Source of the DNA: an uncultured Peptococcaceae bacterium
GTDB lineage: Bacteria > Bacillota > Peptococcia > Peptococcales > Peptococcaceae
Assembly: GCA_937976375.1 (NCBI GenBank)
Contig: CALJRU010000028.1
Coordinates: 1 to 64,000 of the forward strand
Length of the DNA: 64,000 bases
Direction: 5' to 3'
Shown here: piece by piece, positions 42,322 through 50,478 of the stretch
Layout: each line of letters starts with the position of its first letter
Numbering within the stretch: position 1 is the stretch's first letter
The notes under the pieces: model-generated
Told to the model about the DNA's origin: nothing
The model's database searches: none
The model's input: only the letters and a program-made list of their open reading frames with translations
Made by a program: the position numbers and the translations under genes

Positions 42322-42576
42322 ATGTATAAAAACAGAGCAGCCAGCGGTCGAAATAATATTTGCGGCCAAAACATCAGTGCTTTGCGCATGCAGTTGCAAC
42401 CTAAAGTGTCACAAAGAGCGTTGGCAGATTTAATGCAATTAAAGGGCATTGACCTTGACAAGAATGCCATTCAGCGCATAGAAAGCGGCGAACGTTTTGT
42501 CACAGATATCGAGTTAAAAGCTTTCGCCCAAATTCTCCACGTTACAACCGATGAACTGCTGCACGAAGAAGAGTAG
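42322..42576 (+). CDS. Small XRE-type helix-turn-helix protein
   Basis: An 84-residue protein made almost only of one helix-turn-helix (about 16-75: SALRMQLQPKVSQRALADLM, AIQRIESGERFVTDIELKAF). Stand-alone HTH proteins of this size are common repressors in Bacillota. It is divergent from the SLH surface-protein gene, with overlapping -35 boxes and ATGACAT repeats between them, so it probably controls itself and that gene. TAGGAGG lies 8 bases before the ATG. Confidence 0.85.
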   Translation: MYKNRAASGRNNICGQNISALRMQLQPKVSQRALADLMQLKGIDLDKNAIQRIESGERFVTDIELKAFAQILHVTTDELLHEEE

Positions 42577-42633
42577 AAAAACATACAAAAATAGCTCATA
42601 GTGAAATAAATAACCCATTGATGCACACTTAAA

Positions 42634-42676
42634 CAACGAAGCCCCTTGGCATTTTCCATGCCGAGGGGCTTCGTTG
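42634..42676 (-). terminator. Terminator of the flavodoxin-AKR operon
   Basis: A perfect 19-bp stem (42634-42652 with 42658-42676) between converging genes. The run on the minus strand is short (TTTA), so stability comes from the stem. Confidence 0.85.
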
Positions 42677-42677
42677 T

Positions 42678-43715
42678 TTATACTTTCTGATTGCCAACAG
42701 ACCAAACATGTTCATTTTTAGCAGCTGCTGGCGTATTTTGTGCCATAACACCTACGAGTGGATGAGGCACATAGCATTCTTCCAAATAGTTGCACTCATC
42801 TTCTCTGAGTGTTAGATCAACAGCTTTTGCTGCACCATCCACATGATGCATCTTGGTGGCACCAACGACAGGAGCAGTGACTTTGGTCAGAAGCCAGGCC
42901 AGAGATATTTCGGTCATGCTCACGCCACGCTGTTCTGCAAGTTCGGCAACACGAGCAATCACCAAATTGTCGTGTTCCGCAGCAGCATCATATTTCAAGC
43001 GGGCATAACTGTCTTGCTCCAAGCGGTTGGACGTTTCGCCCGCATGTTTGGAAAGGCGTCCGCTTGCCAGTGCGCTGTACGGGGTCATGGCAATGTGGTC
43101 CTCTGCACACAACTGTGCCATTTCACGTTCTTCTTCACGAAAAATGAGATTGTAATGATTTTGCACAGAAACAAATTCTGCAAAGTCTTCTCGTTCAGCC
43201 AAGTCATTGGCTTTTGCCAGCTGCCAAGCAAAGCAATTGGAGATGCCGATGTAACGTGTCTTGCCCGCTTTAACCATGCGGTCAAGGCCTTCCATGATAT
43301 CAATAAGCGGTGTTTGGTAGTCCCACATATGATAAATGTATAGATCGACATAGTCCATGCCAAGATTTTGCAGGCTCTTGTCCAGCATACGTTCAATGTG
43401 CTGCTGACCACTGATGCCGCAAGCGATTTCTTCTTCCGTGCGCGGCAAAAATTTGGTGGCAATCACAACTTCATCACGTTTAGCAAAATCTTTCAGCGCA
43501 CGCCCTAGATATTGCTCGCTGGTGCCGCTCTGATAGCCAATCGCCGTATCAAAGAAATTGATGCCCAATTCCAAACCGTGCTTAATAATACTGCGAGATG
43601 TTGTTTCATCCACTGTCCAGGAGTGCTGACCATTTGCAGCATCACCAAAACCCATGCATCCCATACAAATACGTGAAACGATTAAGTCGGATCGTCCGAG
43701 TGTCGTGTATTTCAT
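42678..43715 (-). CDS. Aldo/keto reductase
   Basis: A 345-residue NADPH-dependent reductase with the (beta/alpha)8 fold. The catalytic set is visible: Asp and Tyr in FFDTAIGYQSGTSE (about 55-68), Lys in VVIATKF and His in LYIYHMWD. The cofactor-binding C-terminus includes PVVGATKMHHVDG. It reduces aldehydes or quinone-like compounds; the substrate is unknown. It follows a flavodoxin-like lipoprotein gene by 23 bases in one operon, with a LysR regulator upstream, suggesting electrophile or redox stress response. AAAGGA lies before the ATG. Confidence 0.93.
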   Translation of the reverse strand: MKYTTLGRSDLIVSRICMGCMGFGDAANGQHSWTVDETTSRSIIKHGLELGINFFDTAIGYQSGTSEQYLGRALKDFAKRDEVVIATKFLPRTEEEIACGISGQQHIERMLDKSLQNLGMDYVDLYIYHMWDYQTPLIDIMEGLDRMVKAGKTRYIGISNCFAWQLAKANDLAEREDFAEFVSVQNHYNLIFREEEREMAQLCAEDHIAMTPYSALASGRLSKHAGETSNRLEQDSYARLKYDAAAEHDNLVIARVAELAEQRGVSMTEISLAWLLTKVTAPVVGATKMHHVDGAAKAVDLTLREDECNYLEECYVPHPLVGVMAQNTPAAAKNEHVWSVGNQKV

Positions 43716-43738
43716 GGTTTTTCATCCTTTCCTATTCA

Positions 43739-44329
43739 TCAAACACTGCTGTCTGTCAGCCATGCTGTCACTTCTGATGACATCTGATTGTCTTCAGCAT
43801 CACGAATATGCAATCCTTCCGTCACTGTGGCATCGGGTTCCAGATCCCGAATCGCCTCAACAGTTTGTGACAAACCGCTGCCGCCACTGGTGCAAAATGG
43901 CCGCACAGTTTTGCCCGAAAGGTCATAGGTGTCAAAAAATGTGTAGAGAATCATTGGCATGTCGCCCCACCAAATCGGATACCCTACATAAACCGTATCG
44001 TATTGATCGAGGTTATCGATGCGATCACGAATTTCTGGCCGTGCATTATTGTTTTGTTCTTCCTGTGCCACTGCTGTTACAGTGTCGTAGTCCTCACTAT
44101 ATGCCTCCACGGGCACAATTTCAAAAGCATCTGCACCAGTTTGTTCTTGGATTTCTTCGGCCACAGCAGCGGTATTCCCTGTACGAGAAAAGTAAACCAC
44201 CAGTGCCGCTTCATTGGCAGCGCTGCCTTCAGTTGATGGGTCAGATGGTGCAGTTGCCGAGGCATGGCCACAAGCCGCCAGCAACAGCGTCATCATCGTA
44301 AGTATCCCTATAATGAACCCATGCTTCAT
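43739..44329 (-). CDS. Flavodoxin-like lipoprotein
   Basis: A 196-residue exported flavodoxin-like protein. The signal peptide ends in the lipobox LLAAC (Cys near 20), followed by a short Ser/Thr/Pro linker. The flavodoxin domain then has the FMN phosphate loop YFSRTGNTAAVAEEI (about 46-60) and the aromatic FMN-contact region VGYPIWWGDMP (about 115-125). Anchored outside the membrane, it could pass electrons to extracytoplasmic reductases. It is in an operon with the aldo/keto reductase. GAGGAG lies 10 bases before the ATG. Confidence 0.9.
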   Translation of the reverse strand: MKHGFIIGILTMMTLLLAACGHASATAPSDPSTEGSAANEAALVVYFSRTGNTAAVAEEIQEQTGADAFEIVPVEAYSEDYDTVTAVAQEEQNNNARPEIRDRIDNLDQYDTVYVGYPIWWGDMPMILYTFFDTYDLSGKTVRPFCTSGGSGLSQTVEAIRDLEPDATVTEGLHIRDAEDNQMSSEVTAWLTDSSV

Positions 44330-44378
44330 CAGTGCTCATCTCCTCTATGTTGTTGATCTTGTATCACGCAATAAAAAA

Positions 44379-44402
44379 GGCAGGTGTTCTTTAACACCTA
44401 CC
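44379..44402 (-). terminator. LysR gene terminator
   Basis: GGCAGGTGTT (44379-44388) pairs with AACACCTACC (44393-44402), with one mismatch, followed by a T-run on the minus strand. Confidence 0.85.
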
Positions 44403-44440
44403 ATTTTAATAGCAGCGCTTTATAATATCCAATACTTATA

Positions 44441-45325
44441 TCATATCTCTAGAAATGCTTCATCTCTATGTCTCATAAGCGCAATAAATCGCTGGGTGGC
44501 ATCAGAGAAATGCTGATTCTTTTTCCATACCAATACCGCGCCAGTCTCCAACATGGGCGCCAGCGGCAAAAAACGCAGATCATCATACTGAAAATCCAGT
44601 GCAAAACAAAGCGCCACACCGACGTGATGACGCACCATATTGGCAGCATTAAGGATGAGCGTATAGGTTGCCGCCACATTCAACGAATCCGCCTCCTTGC
44701 CAAACCATGAGGACAGCTCGTGCCGCACATTTTCGCGACCTGGGATTATTAACGGCACATCCGCCAAATCTTTCACCGTCACAAAAGCCTGATCAGCAAG
44801 CGACGACGAAGCTGGAACCAAAACGCCCCAGCGTTCCTTTTCGTTCATGCGAATAAATTCATACTTGGAAAATTCCACCGGTTCAGTGAGTAAGCCAATA
44901 TCCAAAAGGCCCTGCTCGATCTTATCCTTAATGTCATCGGCAGTAGCACTGTAGATGTGAAAGCGCACCAATGGGTGTTTTTCACGGAAGTCCCGTATTT
45001 TTTCCGACAGAAACGACATGTTTCGTGTTTCACCACAACCAATGGCAATCTCCCCTGTAAGCGTTTCTTCCTTGTTGGCAAATTCTGCCATCGTTTTATC
45101 TGCCAATGCAACAAGTTCTTGAGCACGCCGTTTTAAACGGAAACCATCTTCGGTGAGGCTGACGCTATGCCTGTTGCGGCGAAACAACTGCACACCCAGT
45201 TCCTCTTCCAATTGTTTCAGCTGCCTGGACAGCGTTGGCTGAGTCAAATGCAGCAATGCTGCCGCTTTGGTAATGTTTTCTTCCTGAGCGACCATCAAAA
45301 AATATCTCAACACGCGCAATTCCAT
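44441..45325 (-). CDS. LysR-family transcriptional regulator
   Basis: A 294-residue regulator with the N-terminal LysR helix-turn-helix (about 2-60: ENITKAAALLHLTQPTLSRQLKQL, split over the two helices). The periplasmic-binding-like effector domain covers about 88-290. The ATG at 45325 has AAGGAGG 8 bases upstream; the longer frame lacks one. It lies immediately upstream of the flavodoxin/aldo-keto reductase operon in the same direction, the probable target. The inducer is unknown, most likely an oxidant or electrophile. Confidence 0.93.
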   Translation of the reverse strand: MELRVLRYFLMVAQEENITKAAALLHLTQPTLSRQLKQLEEELGVQLFRRNRHSVSLTEDGFRLKRRAQELVALADKTMAEFANKEETLTGEIAIGCGETRNMSFLSEKIRDFREKHPLVRFHIYSATADDIKDKIEQGLLDIGLLTEPVEFSKYEFIRMNEKERWGVLVPASSSLADQAFVTVKDLADVPLIIPGRENVRHELSSWFGKEADSLNVAATYTLILNAANMVRHHVGVALCFALDFQYDDLRFLPLAPMLETGAVLVWKKNQHFSDATQRFIALMRHRDEAFLEI

Positions 45326-45411
45326 AACAGCATACCTCCTTATATGATAGTATAACAACGACAATGATAGAGGCAATCTCCCACTGCTGATTACCGGCTC
45401 TATAAAAAACG

Positions 45412-45440
45412 CCCCAGCAACAGAATGCACGTTGCTGGGG
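45412..45440 (-). terminator. Terminator of the flavin reductase gene
   Basis: A perfect 10-bp stem CCCCAGCAAC/GTTGCTGGGG followed by CGTTTTTTAT on the minus strand. Confidence 0.9.
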
Positions 45441-45495
45441 TATGATGCATACGGGAAACGATCTTCGCAGGATAAGAGCGCTCTAAAAAGTGCTC

Positions 45496-46062
45496 TTATT
45501 CTCCCTGCAGCTGTTTGCCCACACTTCTTGCATCGGCCACAGCTTCACCAAGTTTGTAATATTTCTTGGTATTTGGGTCGAAACTAATTGGTGCAAGAGC
45601 AGCCACATCAATATTCCCATCTTCAGTGAGCACGCTTTCATCAACGCTGATATCAATGATCTCACCAATGAGAATGTGACTGTCTTCATCATAACTGACC
45701 AGTTCACAATCCAGTGTGTAAGCCAATTCGTCAATAATTGGCGCACCAGTCAGAGCACTTGTGGTCGCATGAAAACCTGCTCGGGCAAATTTATCAGCGA
45801 CATTATTGCCGCTGGTGATGCCGACATAGTCACAGGAAACCACCTGATCGGCCTGCCCCATGCTGACTGTGAAATAACCAGCGCTGCGCAGCGCTTCTAC
45901 AGTTTTATGCGCAGGGTTTAAACTCAGCATGATTTGATTGGACGCGCAAATCCCGCCCCAGGCTGCATTCATGCACTGTGGTGTACCAGCTTCGTCATAA
46001 GCAGCAATAATGAACACTGGCTCTGGATAAATTCGTGGCTGAACGCCTAGACTTTTTCTCAT
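45496..46062 (-). CDS. Flavin reductase-like (FMN-binding split-barrel) protein
   Basis: A 188-residue protein of the flavin reductase/flavoredoxin family. It begins PRIYPEPVFIIAAYDEAGTP and has MNAAWGGICASNQIMLSLNP (about 31-50), the FMN-binding stretch. It ends FDPNTKKYYKLGEAV, typical of flavoredoxin-like members. It reduces flavin or accepts electrons from ferredoxin-type donors. The ATG at 46062 has AAGGAG 12 bases upstream. It stands alone between LysR and the MFS genes. Confidence 0.9.
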   Translation of the reverse strand: MRKSLGVQPRIYPEPVFIIAAYDEAGTPQCMNAAWGGICASNQIMLSLNPAHKTVEALRSAGYFTVSMGQADQVVSCDYVGITSGNNVADKFARAGFHATTSALTGAPIIDELAYTLDCELVSYDEDSHILIGEIIDISVDESVLTEDGNIDVAALAPISFDPNTKKYYKLGEAVADARSVGKQLQGE

Positions 46063-46096
46063 AAATAAAACATCTCCTTGTGGTTGTTCTTTCATT

Positions 46097-46105
46097 AGTA
46101 TAGCA
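46097..46105 (-). promoter_or_regulatory. Extended -10 for the flavin reductase gene
   Basis: TGCTATACT on the minus strand. No clear -35. Confidence 0.5.
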
Positions 46106-46133
46106 TGTTTTTTTATTTCTCGTTGGAAAATGG

Positions 46134-46162
46134 TTGACTATTTCCGTGAATGGTCCTAAAAT
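46134..46162 (+). promoter_or_regulatory. Promoter of the first MFS exporter
   Basis: TTGACT (46134-46139) and TAAAAT (46157-46162), 17 bases apart. An imperfect inverted repeat (around 46157-46170 and 46188-46200) follows and may be a MarR site. Confidence 0.75.
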
Positions 46163-46221
46163 ATATTTACCTTTGATAATTATGTGTAGTAAATTTTATA
46201 AAGGAGGACCTTTACCGAACA

Positions 46222-47631
46222 ATGAGTACGTATCAATTTGAACGTCGCCTTAATGCGCGTGTGCTGATCTCAGTCGTTGCGACTGGCCTCTTAACATTCA
46301 CCGGTGTATGTGCAGAAACGGCGATGAACGTTATCTTCCCAACTTTAATGAAAGAATTTGGCATCACTACGTCCACGGTGCAGTGGGTAACCACCATCAA
46401 TTTATTGATGCTTGCTATTATTATTCCGACCTCATCTTGGCTGAAAAAATGTTTCCGGACGCGCATCCTCTTCGGTGCCGCCATTGCCTTTTTCCTTGTT
46501 GGCACACTTCTTGGCATGTGGTCGCCAAGTTTCGTGGTGCTGATTATTGGCCGTATGCTGCAAGGCATCGGCACTGGTATGGCTATGCCAATGATGAGCA
46601 ACATTATTTTGGAACAAGTACCACGCAACAGAACCGCCACCATTATGGGCTTTGCCACCCTGACCATCGCTCTTGGCCCTGCATTGGGGCCAGCCATCGG
46701 CGGTCTCATCGTTGGTATCGCTGGCTGGCGCATGATTTTTGCCTGCCTGCTGCCATTTATCATTATTGCTGCCATCGGCGGTCTCAGCTGTATCTATCAA
46801 TCTTCTGCCATCGACAAACAACCGTTTGATTTAAAAGGATTTCTGATGCTGGCCATCTGTTTTATCTTCTTACTGGTACCACTGTCCAACATCAGTCATG
46901 TTGGCATTACCAGCCCAATGATTTGGATCATGTTTATGATCGCTATCGTTTTTCTGGTATTGTTCAAAAGACACTGCGACAAGCGTGAAACACCACTATT
47001 GAATCTGACCATTTTGCGCACGCCAGCGTTTACTTTTTCACTGATTGCGCTTCTGTTTTGCCAATTTTTCACATTGGCGCGCGGCTTTATGATCCCAAAC
47101 TTTTTCCAGCTCACCAACGGCGACTCTGCACTGCTTTCCGGGTGCATCATTCTGCCAGCATGCTTGATCGGTGCCATTTCCAATCCATTCAGCGGCCGTT
47201 TGTACGATCAAGTGGGGCCAAAACTGCCAATCACGCTTGGTTATGCACTGATTTTTGTTGAAGTCACATTAGAAATGTTCTTTATGTGCCATGTCAGCGC
47301 CTATGTCATGATGGGAATTGCTGTCATTTTCTGCTTAGGTCAAAGTCTCTGCACAGGCAATACGACAACCTTTGCTTTGCGCAGCTTACCAGAAACGCGT
47401 ACTGCTGATGGTACCGCCATTGTCAACACCATGCAGCAACTCTTTGGCGCGGTGGGCACCGCCATTGCTTCAACAGTGGTCTCCTTTGGACAAGCGGCCC
47501 ATGCCGACGATCTTGCAGTCGGTACTCAAATTGGGACCCAATGGGCGCTTTATATGATCTTTGTTCTTGCAATCGTTATGGTGGCCTGTGCACTCAAGGG
47601 GCTGCGCAGCCAGAAAAAAACAACACGATAA
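46222..47631 (+). CDS. DHA2-type MFS multidrug exporter, copy 1
   Basis: A 469-residue MFS protein with about 14 membrane helices (EmrB/LmrB-like drug:H+ antiporter 2 family). It shows the motif FPTLMKEFGITTSTVQWVTT after helix 1 and motif C-like LGPALGPAIGGLI near 155. It is a close paralogue of the exporter at 48270: both start with an FERRLNAR/FERRLDAR stretch and align over their full length. The ATG lies 14 bases from AAGGAGG, unusually far, and there is no nearer start codon. The same spacing recurs in copy 2. A MarR gene follows. Confidence 0.93.
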   Translation: MSTYQFERRLNARVLISVVATGLLTFTGVCAETAMNVIFPTLMKEFGITTSTVQWVTTINLLMLAIIIPTSSWLKKCFRTRILFGAAIAFFLVGTLLGMWSPSFVVLIIGRMLQGIGTGMAMPMMSNIILEQVPRNRTATIMGFATLTIALGPALGPAIGGLIVGIAGWRMIFACLLPFIIIAAIGGLSCIYQSSAIDKQPFDLKGFLMLAICFIFLLVPLSNISHVGITSPMIWIMFMIAIVFLVLFKRHCDKRETPLLNLTILRTPAFTFSLIALLFCQFFTLARGFMIPNFFQLTNGDSALLSGCIILPACLIGAISNPFSGRLYDQVGPKLPITLGYALIFVEVTLEMFFMCHVSAYVMMGIAVIFCLGQSLCTGNTTTFALRSLPETRTADGTAIVNTMQQLFGAVGTAIASTVVSFGQAAHADDLAVGTQIGTQWALYMIFVLAIVMVACALKGLRSQKKTTR

Positions 47632-47650
47632 TCTCTTACGCAACTTTGCA

Positions 47651-47686
47651 GCGGACGGCCAAGATATATTTGCCGTTCGTTTTTTA
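47651..47686 (+). terminator. Terminator of MFS copy 1
   Basis: GCGGACGGC pairs imperfectly with GCCGTTCGT, followed by six T. Confidence 0.8.
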
Positions 47687-47710
47687 TTCGCTCTAAACCT
47701 TCCAAAGATG

Positions 47711-47739
47711 TTGACATTTTATCTCATAAATTATAAAAT
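47711..47739 (+). promoter_or_regulatory. Promoter and operator of MarR copy 1
   Basis: TTGACA (47711-47716) and TAAAAT (47734-47739), 17 bases apart. Arms CATTTTAT (47715-47722) and ATAAAATG (47733-47740) form an inverted repeat covering the spacer, a fitting site for autorepression. Confidence 0.8.
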
Positions 47740-47789
47740 GTTTCCTTGGGTAATTATTGAACATAAGGGGATTTACAGGAGGAATCAAT

Positions 47790-48260
47790 ATGAATACCCA
47801 ATTGACGCGTAGTTTTTTTGATGCCTGCCATCTGGCCAAACGTATCATTACTCGCCTGCCATCACTGCCGGATTGGATGACGCCTCGGCAAGTGGCAACC
47901 ATTGACGCCATTCACCAACTGCAAAAGGCACAGCAATTTGTGCGGCCAAGCGATGTCGCCAATTATCTCAATGGCACACAGCCCAGTGTCACACGCATGC
48001 TCAGCGAGTTGGAAAAGCACGGTGTGCTGGATCGAACACCCAGCAGCAATGACAAACGCAGCCATGCTTTGACACTGACTGCTTACGGTGAATCACTCTA
48101 CAGCAACTATGTAGAGCGTTTTCACGATCATGTCGCTGAATTGTTCGCAGAAATTGATGAACAGGCACTACGCACCACTGTTTCTGTCATCGAGCAGGCT
48201 TGGGCACTGCTCAAAGATGATGAATTTATTGTTCCATCCATTTCAAAAAAGGAGGTTTAA
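47790..48260 (+). CDS. MarR-family regulator, copy 1
   Basis: A 156-residue winged-helix repressor (DNA-binding part about 32-100: LPDWMTPRQVATIDAIHQL, DVANYLNGTQPSVTRMLSELEKHG, then wing TPSSNDKRSHALTLTAYG). It is a paralogue of the MarR at 49823. It starts 10 bases after AGGAGG at an ATG (47790) and ends 9 bases before the second MFS exporter, whose ribosome-binding site lies within its last codons, so the two form an operon. It probably represses itself and one or both exporters until a drug binds. Confidence 0.92.
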   Translation: MNTQLTRSFFDACHLAKRIITRLPSLPDWMTPRQVATIDAIHQLQKAQQFVRPSDVANYLNGTQPSVTRMLSELEKHGVLDRTPSSNDKRSHALTLTAYGESLYSNYVERFHDHVAELFAEIDEQALRTTVSVIEQAWALLKDDEFIVPSISKKEV

Positions 48261-48269
48261 CTCAACCCT

Positions 48270-49676
48270 ATGAGTGAATTCAAATTTGAACGTCGGCTTG
48301 ATGCACGTCTCATCATCTCAGTGCTGGCACTGGGGTTGATGAGTTTCACTGCAATTTTGTTCGAAACTGCAATGAACGTCATTTTTCCAACATTGATGCA
48401 GGAATTTGATATTCCAACATCCACAGTACAATGGGTCACCACCGTTAACCTTATGACCCTTGCCATTATTATTCCAACATCATCCTGGCTGACCAAACGC
48501 TTCAAAATGAAGCATCTTTTCATCGCTTCCTGGCTGTTCTTTACCGTCGGCACACTGCTGGGTCTCTGGTCACCAAGCTTCTCGATACTGCTCATTGGCC
48601 GCGTGCTGCAAGGGATCAGCGGTGGGATTTCGATTCCACTGATGAACATCATCATTTTAGAGCAGGTGCCATTTAAGAACACCGCTACCATCATGGGCAT
48701 TGCCACGCTGGTCATCGTCCTTGGTCCGGCACTTGGGCCTGCGTTCGGTGGCTTTATCGTCGGTATCGCCAGCTGGCGCATGATCTTCGGCAGCATGCTG
48801 CCGGTACTGATTCTCTCTGGCATCTTTGGCATCAGCTGCATTCGTCAGTCTCGTGCGCTGCAAAAGGCACCCTTTGACATTGTCAGCTTCCTGCTGTTGG
48901 GCATAAGCTTTCTATGCATCATCTATCCAACATCAACAATCAGCCACGTTGGATTCAGCAGCCCAATCGTCTGGGGTCCGCTGCTTGTCGCGGTGATTCT
49001 GCTTACAATTTTCGTCAAGCACGCCCGTAAAATTGAAAAACCGCTTTTGAATCTCGATATTCTCAAGACGCCAGCTTTTACCTTCTGCCTGATTACACTG
49101 CTGCTCGCTCAGTTTGCAACCTTGACCCGTGGCTTCATGATTCCAAACTTGTTCCAGCTCCACGGCGGTGTATCGGCTTTCGTCGCTGGCTGCATTGTTT
49201 TGCCAGCCTGCATCATTGGTGCTGTGCTGAACCCATTCTGCGGGCGCATCTACGATACCATTGGTCCAAAAATTCCTGTCACAGTCGGTGTCATCCTTAT
49301 TCTCATCGATCTTGCACTGGAAATGCTCTTTATGGTTCACGTCTCCGCCTACACAATGATGGCCATCTGCGTCGTCTATTGCGTCGGCCAGAGCTTGGCA
49401 CTTGGGAACACCACCACCTTCGCTCTGCGCAATTTGCCAGGCGATCAATATGGTGACGGCACGGCTGTCATCAACACCCTGCAGCAGCTTTTCGGCGCTA
49501 TTGGTACCGCTGTGGCATCTACCCTCATCACCTTCGGTCAGGCTGCACTACCAAATGACATTGCCCAAGGCACTGCCAACGGCACACAGACGGCACTATA
49601 TCTCAACTTTGTTCTTGGTATCATCATGGTCATCTGTGCAATAAAAGGTCTGAGAAGCGGCAACACCAATAAATAA
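48270..49676 (+). CDS. DHA2-type MFS multidrug exporter, copy 2
   Basis: A 468-residue, about 14-helix MFS exporter, paralogous to the gene at 46222 over its full length (shared FPTLMQEFDIPTSTVQWVTT region, LGPALGPAFGGFI, and PGDQYGDGTAVINTLQQLFG near the end). It is cotranscribed with MarR copy 1. AGGAGG lies 14 bases before the ATG and an in-frame stop sits between them, so this start is certain despite the long spacing. A strong terminator follows. The substrate is unknown. Confidence 0.93.
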   Translation: MSEFKFERRLDARLIISVLALGLMSFTAILFETAMNVIFPTLMQEFDIPTSTVQWVTTVNLMTLAIIIPTSSWLTKRFKMKHLFIASWLFFTVGTLLGLWSPSFSILLIGRVLQGISGGISIPLMNIIILEQVPFKNTATIMGIATLVIVLGPALGPAFGGFIVGIASWRMIFGSMLPVLILSGIFGISCIRQSRALQKAPFDIVSFLLLGISFLCIIYPTSTISHVGFSSPIVWGPLLVAVILLTIFVKHARKIEKPLLNLDILKTPAFTFCLITLLLAQFATLTRGFMIPNLFQLHGGVSAFVAGCIVLPACIIGAVLNPFCGRIYDTIGPKIPVTVGVILILIDLALEMLFMVHVSAYTMMAICVVYCVGQSLALGNTTTFALRNLPGDQYGDGTAVINTLQQLFGAIGTAVASTLITFGQAALPNDIAQGTANGTQTALYLNFVLGIIMVICAIKGLRSGNTNK

Positions 49677-49692
49677 TGACGTTTGCTGTCAA

Positions 49693-49726
49693 AACGCACG
49701 CTAAATTTTAAGCGTGCGTTTTTTAT
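49693..49726 (+). terminator. Terminator of MFS copy 2
   Basis: AACGCACGCT (49693-49702) pairs with AGCGTGCGTT (49711-49720), followed by a T-run. Confidence 0.92.
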
Positions 49727-49744
49727 GCCATACATTGGTGAATG

Positions 49745-49773
49745 TTGACAAATACGTCTGTTCCCCATAAAAT
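49745..49773 (+). promoter_or_regulatory. Promoter of MarR copy 2
   Basis: TTGACA (49745-49750) and TAAAAT (49768-49773), 17 bases apart. Confidence 0.8.
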
Positions 49774-49822
49774 GACCTCAACAAATATATTGCGTACCAC
49801 CTTACCGATTGGAGGGATTTTG

Positions 49823-50284
49823 ATGGACACTCTTCTCACGCGCGCATTCATGGACGCTTGCCACAAAGCCAAGCGCATCATCAAATACTTACCACCGTTG
49901 CCAGAATGGATGACACCACGACAAGTTAAAGTCATCGACGCCATCTATCAGCTTGAGCAGCAGCAAAATGCTGTGCGCATCAGCGATGTGGCCAATTATC
50001 TCGAGGGCACCATGCCGAGCATCACACGCATGATCGCTACTCTTGAAGAGCACGGCGCCATTGAAAAGCATTCCGACGCCACCGACAAGCGTATCCAAAC
50101 GCTTGTGCTCACTCCTTATGGTGAAGAACTGTATGACTACTATATTGAGCGCTTTCACAACCACGTCGCTGAAGCCTTTGCCGACATTGATGAAGAAGAT
50201 ATGCGCACAACCATTGCCATGATTGATCAAACAGAACGCATTCTCAAACAAACACTTGACGCAACCACCTTTCCAAAAGAATAA
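49823..50284 (+). CDS. MarR-family regulator, copy 2
   Basis: A 153-residue repressor paralogous to the MarR at 47790: both open LLTRAF or LTRSFF followed by DACH.AKRII, then LP.WMTPRQV. The winged helix includes DVANYLEGTMPSITRMIATLEEHG and the wing DATDKRIQTLVLTPYG. GGAGGG lies 6 bases before the ATG (49823). Unlike copy 1 it is followed by a terminator, not by an exporter, so it is either the remaining half of a duplicated module or acts on the upstream exporters in trans. Confidence 0.92.
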   Translation: MDTLLTRAFMDACHKAKRIIKYLPPLPEWMTPRQVKVIDAIYQLEQQQNAVRISDVANYLEGTMPSITRMIATLEEHGAIEKHSDATDKRIQTLVLTPYGEELYDYYIERFHNHVAEAFADIDEEDMRTTIAMIDQTERILKQTLDATTFPKE

Positions 50285-50296
50285 ATTCATTGATGT

Positions 50297-50332
50297 CTTC
50301 GGCGTTTTAACCAAAACGCCGAAGTTTTTTAT
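50297..50332 (+). terminator. Terminator of MarR copy 2
   Basis: A 12-bp stem CTTCGGCGTTTT/AAAACGCCGAAG followed by six T. Confidence 0.93.
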
Positions 50333-50416
50333 TTCTGTTATGCAACAGAAAAATTCTTTTATTTCCTAGTTTCCCTCTAGCCATTGACAAACTGAATATT
50401 CTGTTATTTAATAGAG
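50333..50416. promoter_or_regulatory. Two TTCTGTT palindromes upstream of lactate permease
   Basis: Site 1 (50333-50350) is TTCTGTT-ATGC-AACAGAA, a perfect inverted repeat. Site 2 (50399-50416) is TTCTGTT-ATTT-AATAGAG and overlaps the -10. Matching sequence and spacing suggest operators of one regulator, not encoded in an obvious place here. Confidence 0.6.
50384..50412 (+). promoter_or_regulatory. Lactate permease promoter
   Basis: TTGACA (50384-50389) and TTTAAT (50407-50412), 17 bases apart. Confidence 0.75.
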
Positions 50417-50478
50417 GCAACACATAATGTTCACGATGTTTTGACATTTGTCCATTGTGAACAGAAAAGAGGGATATT

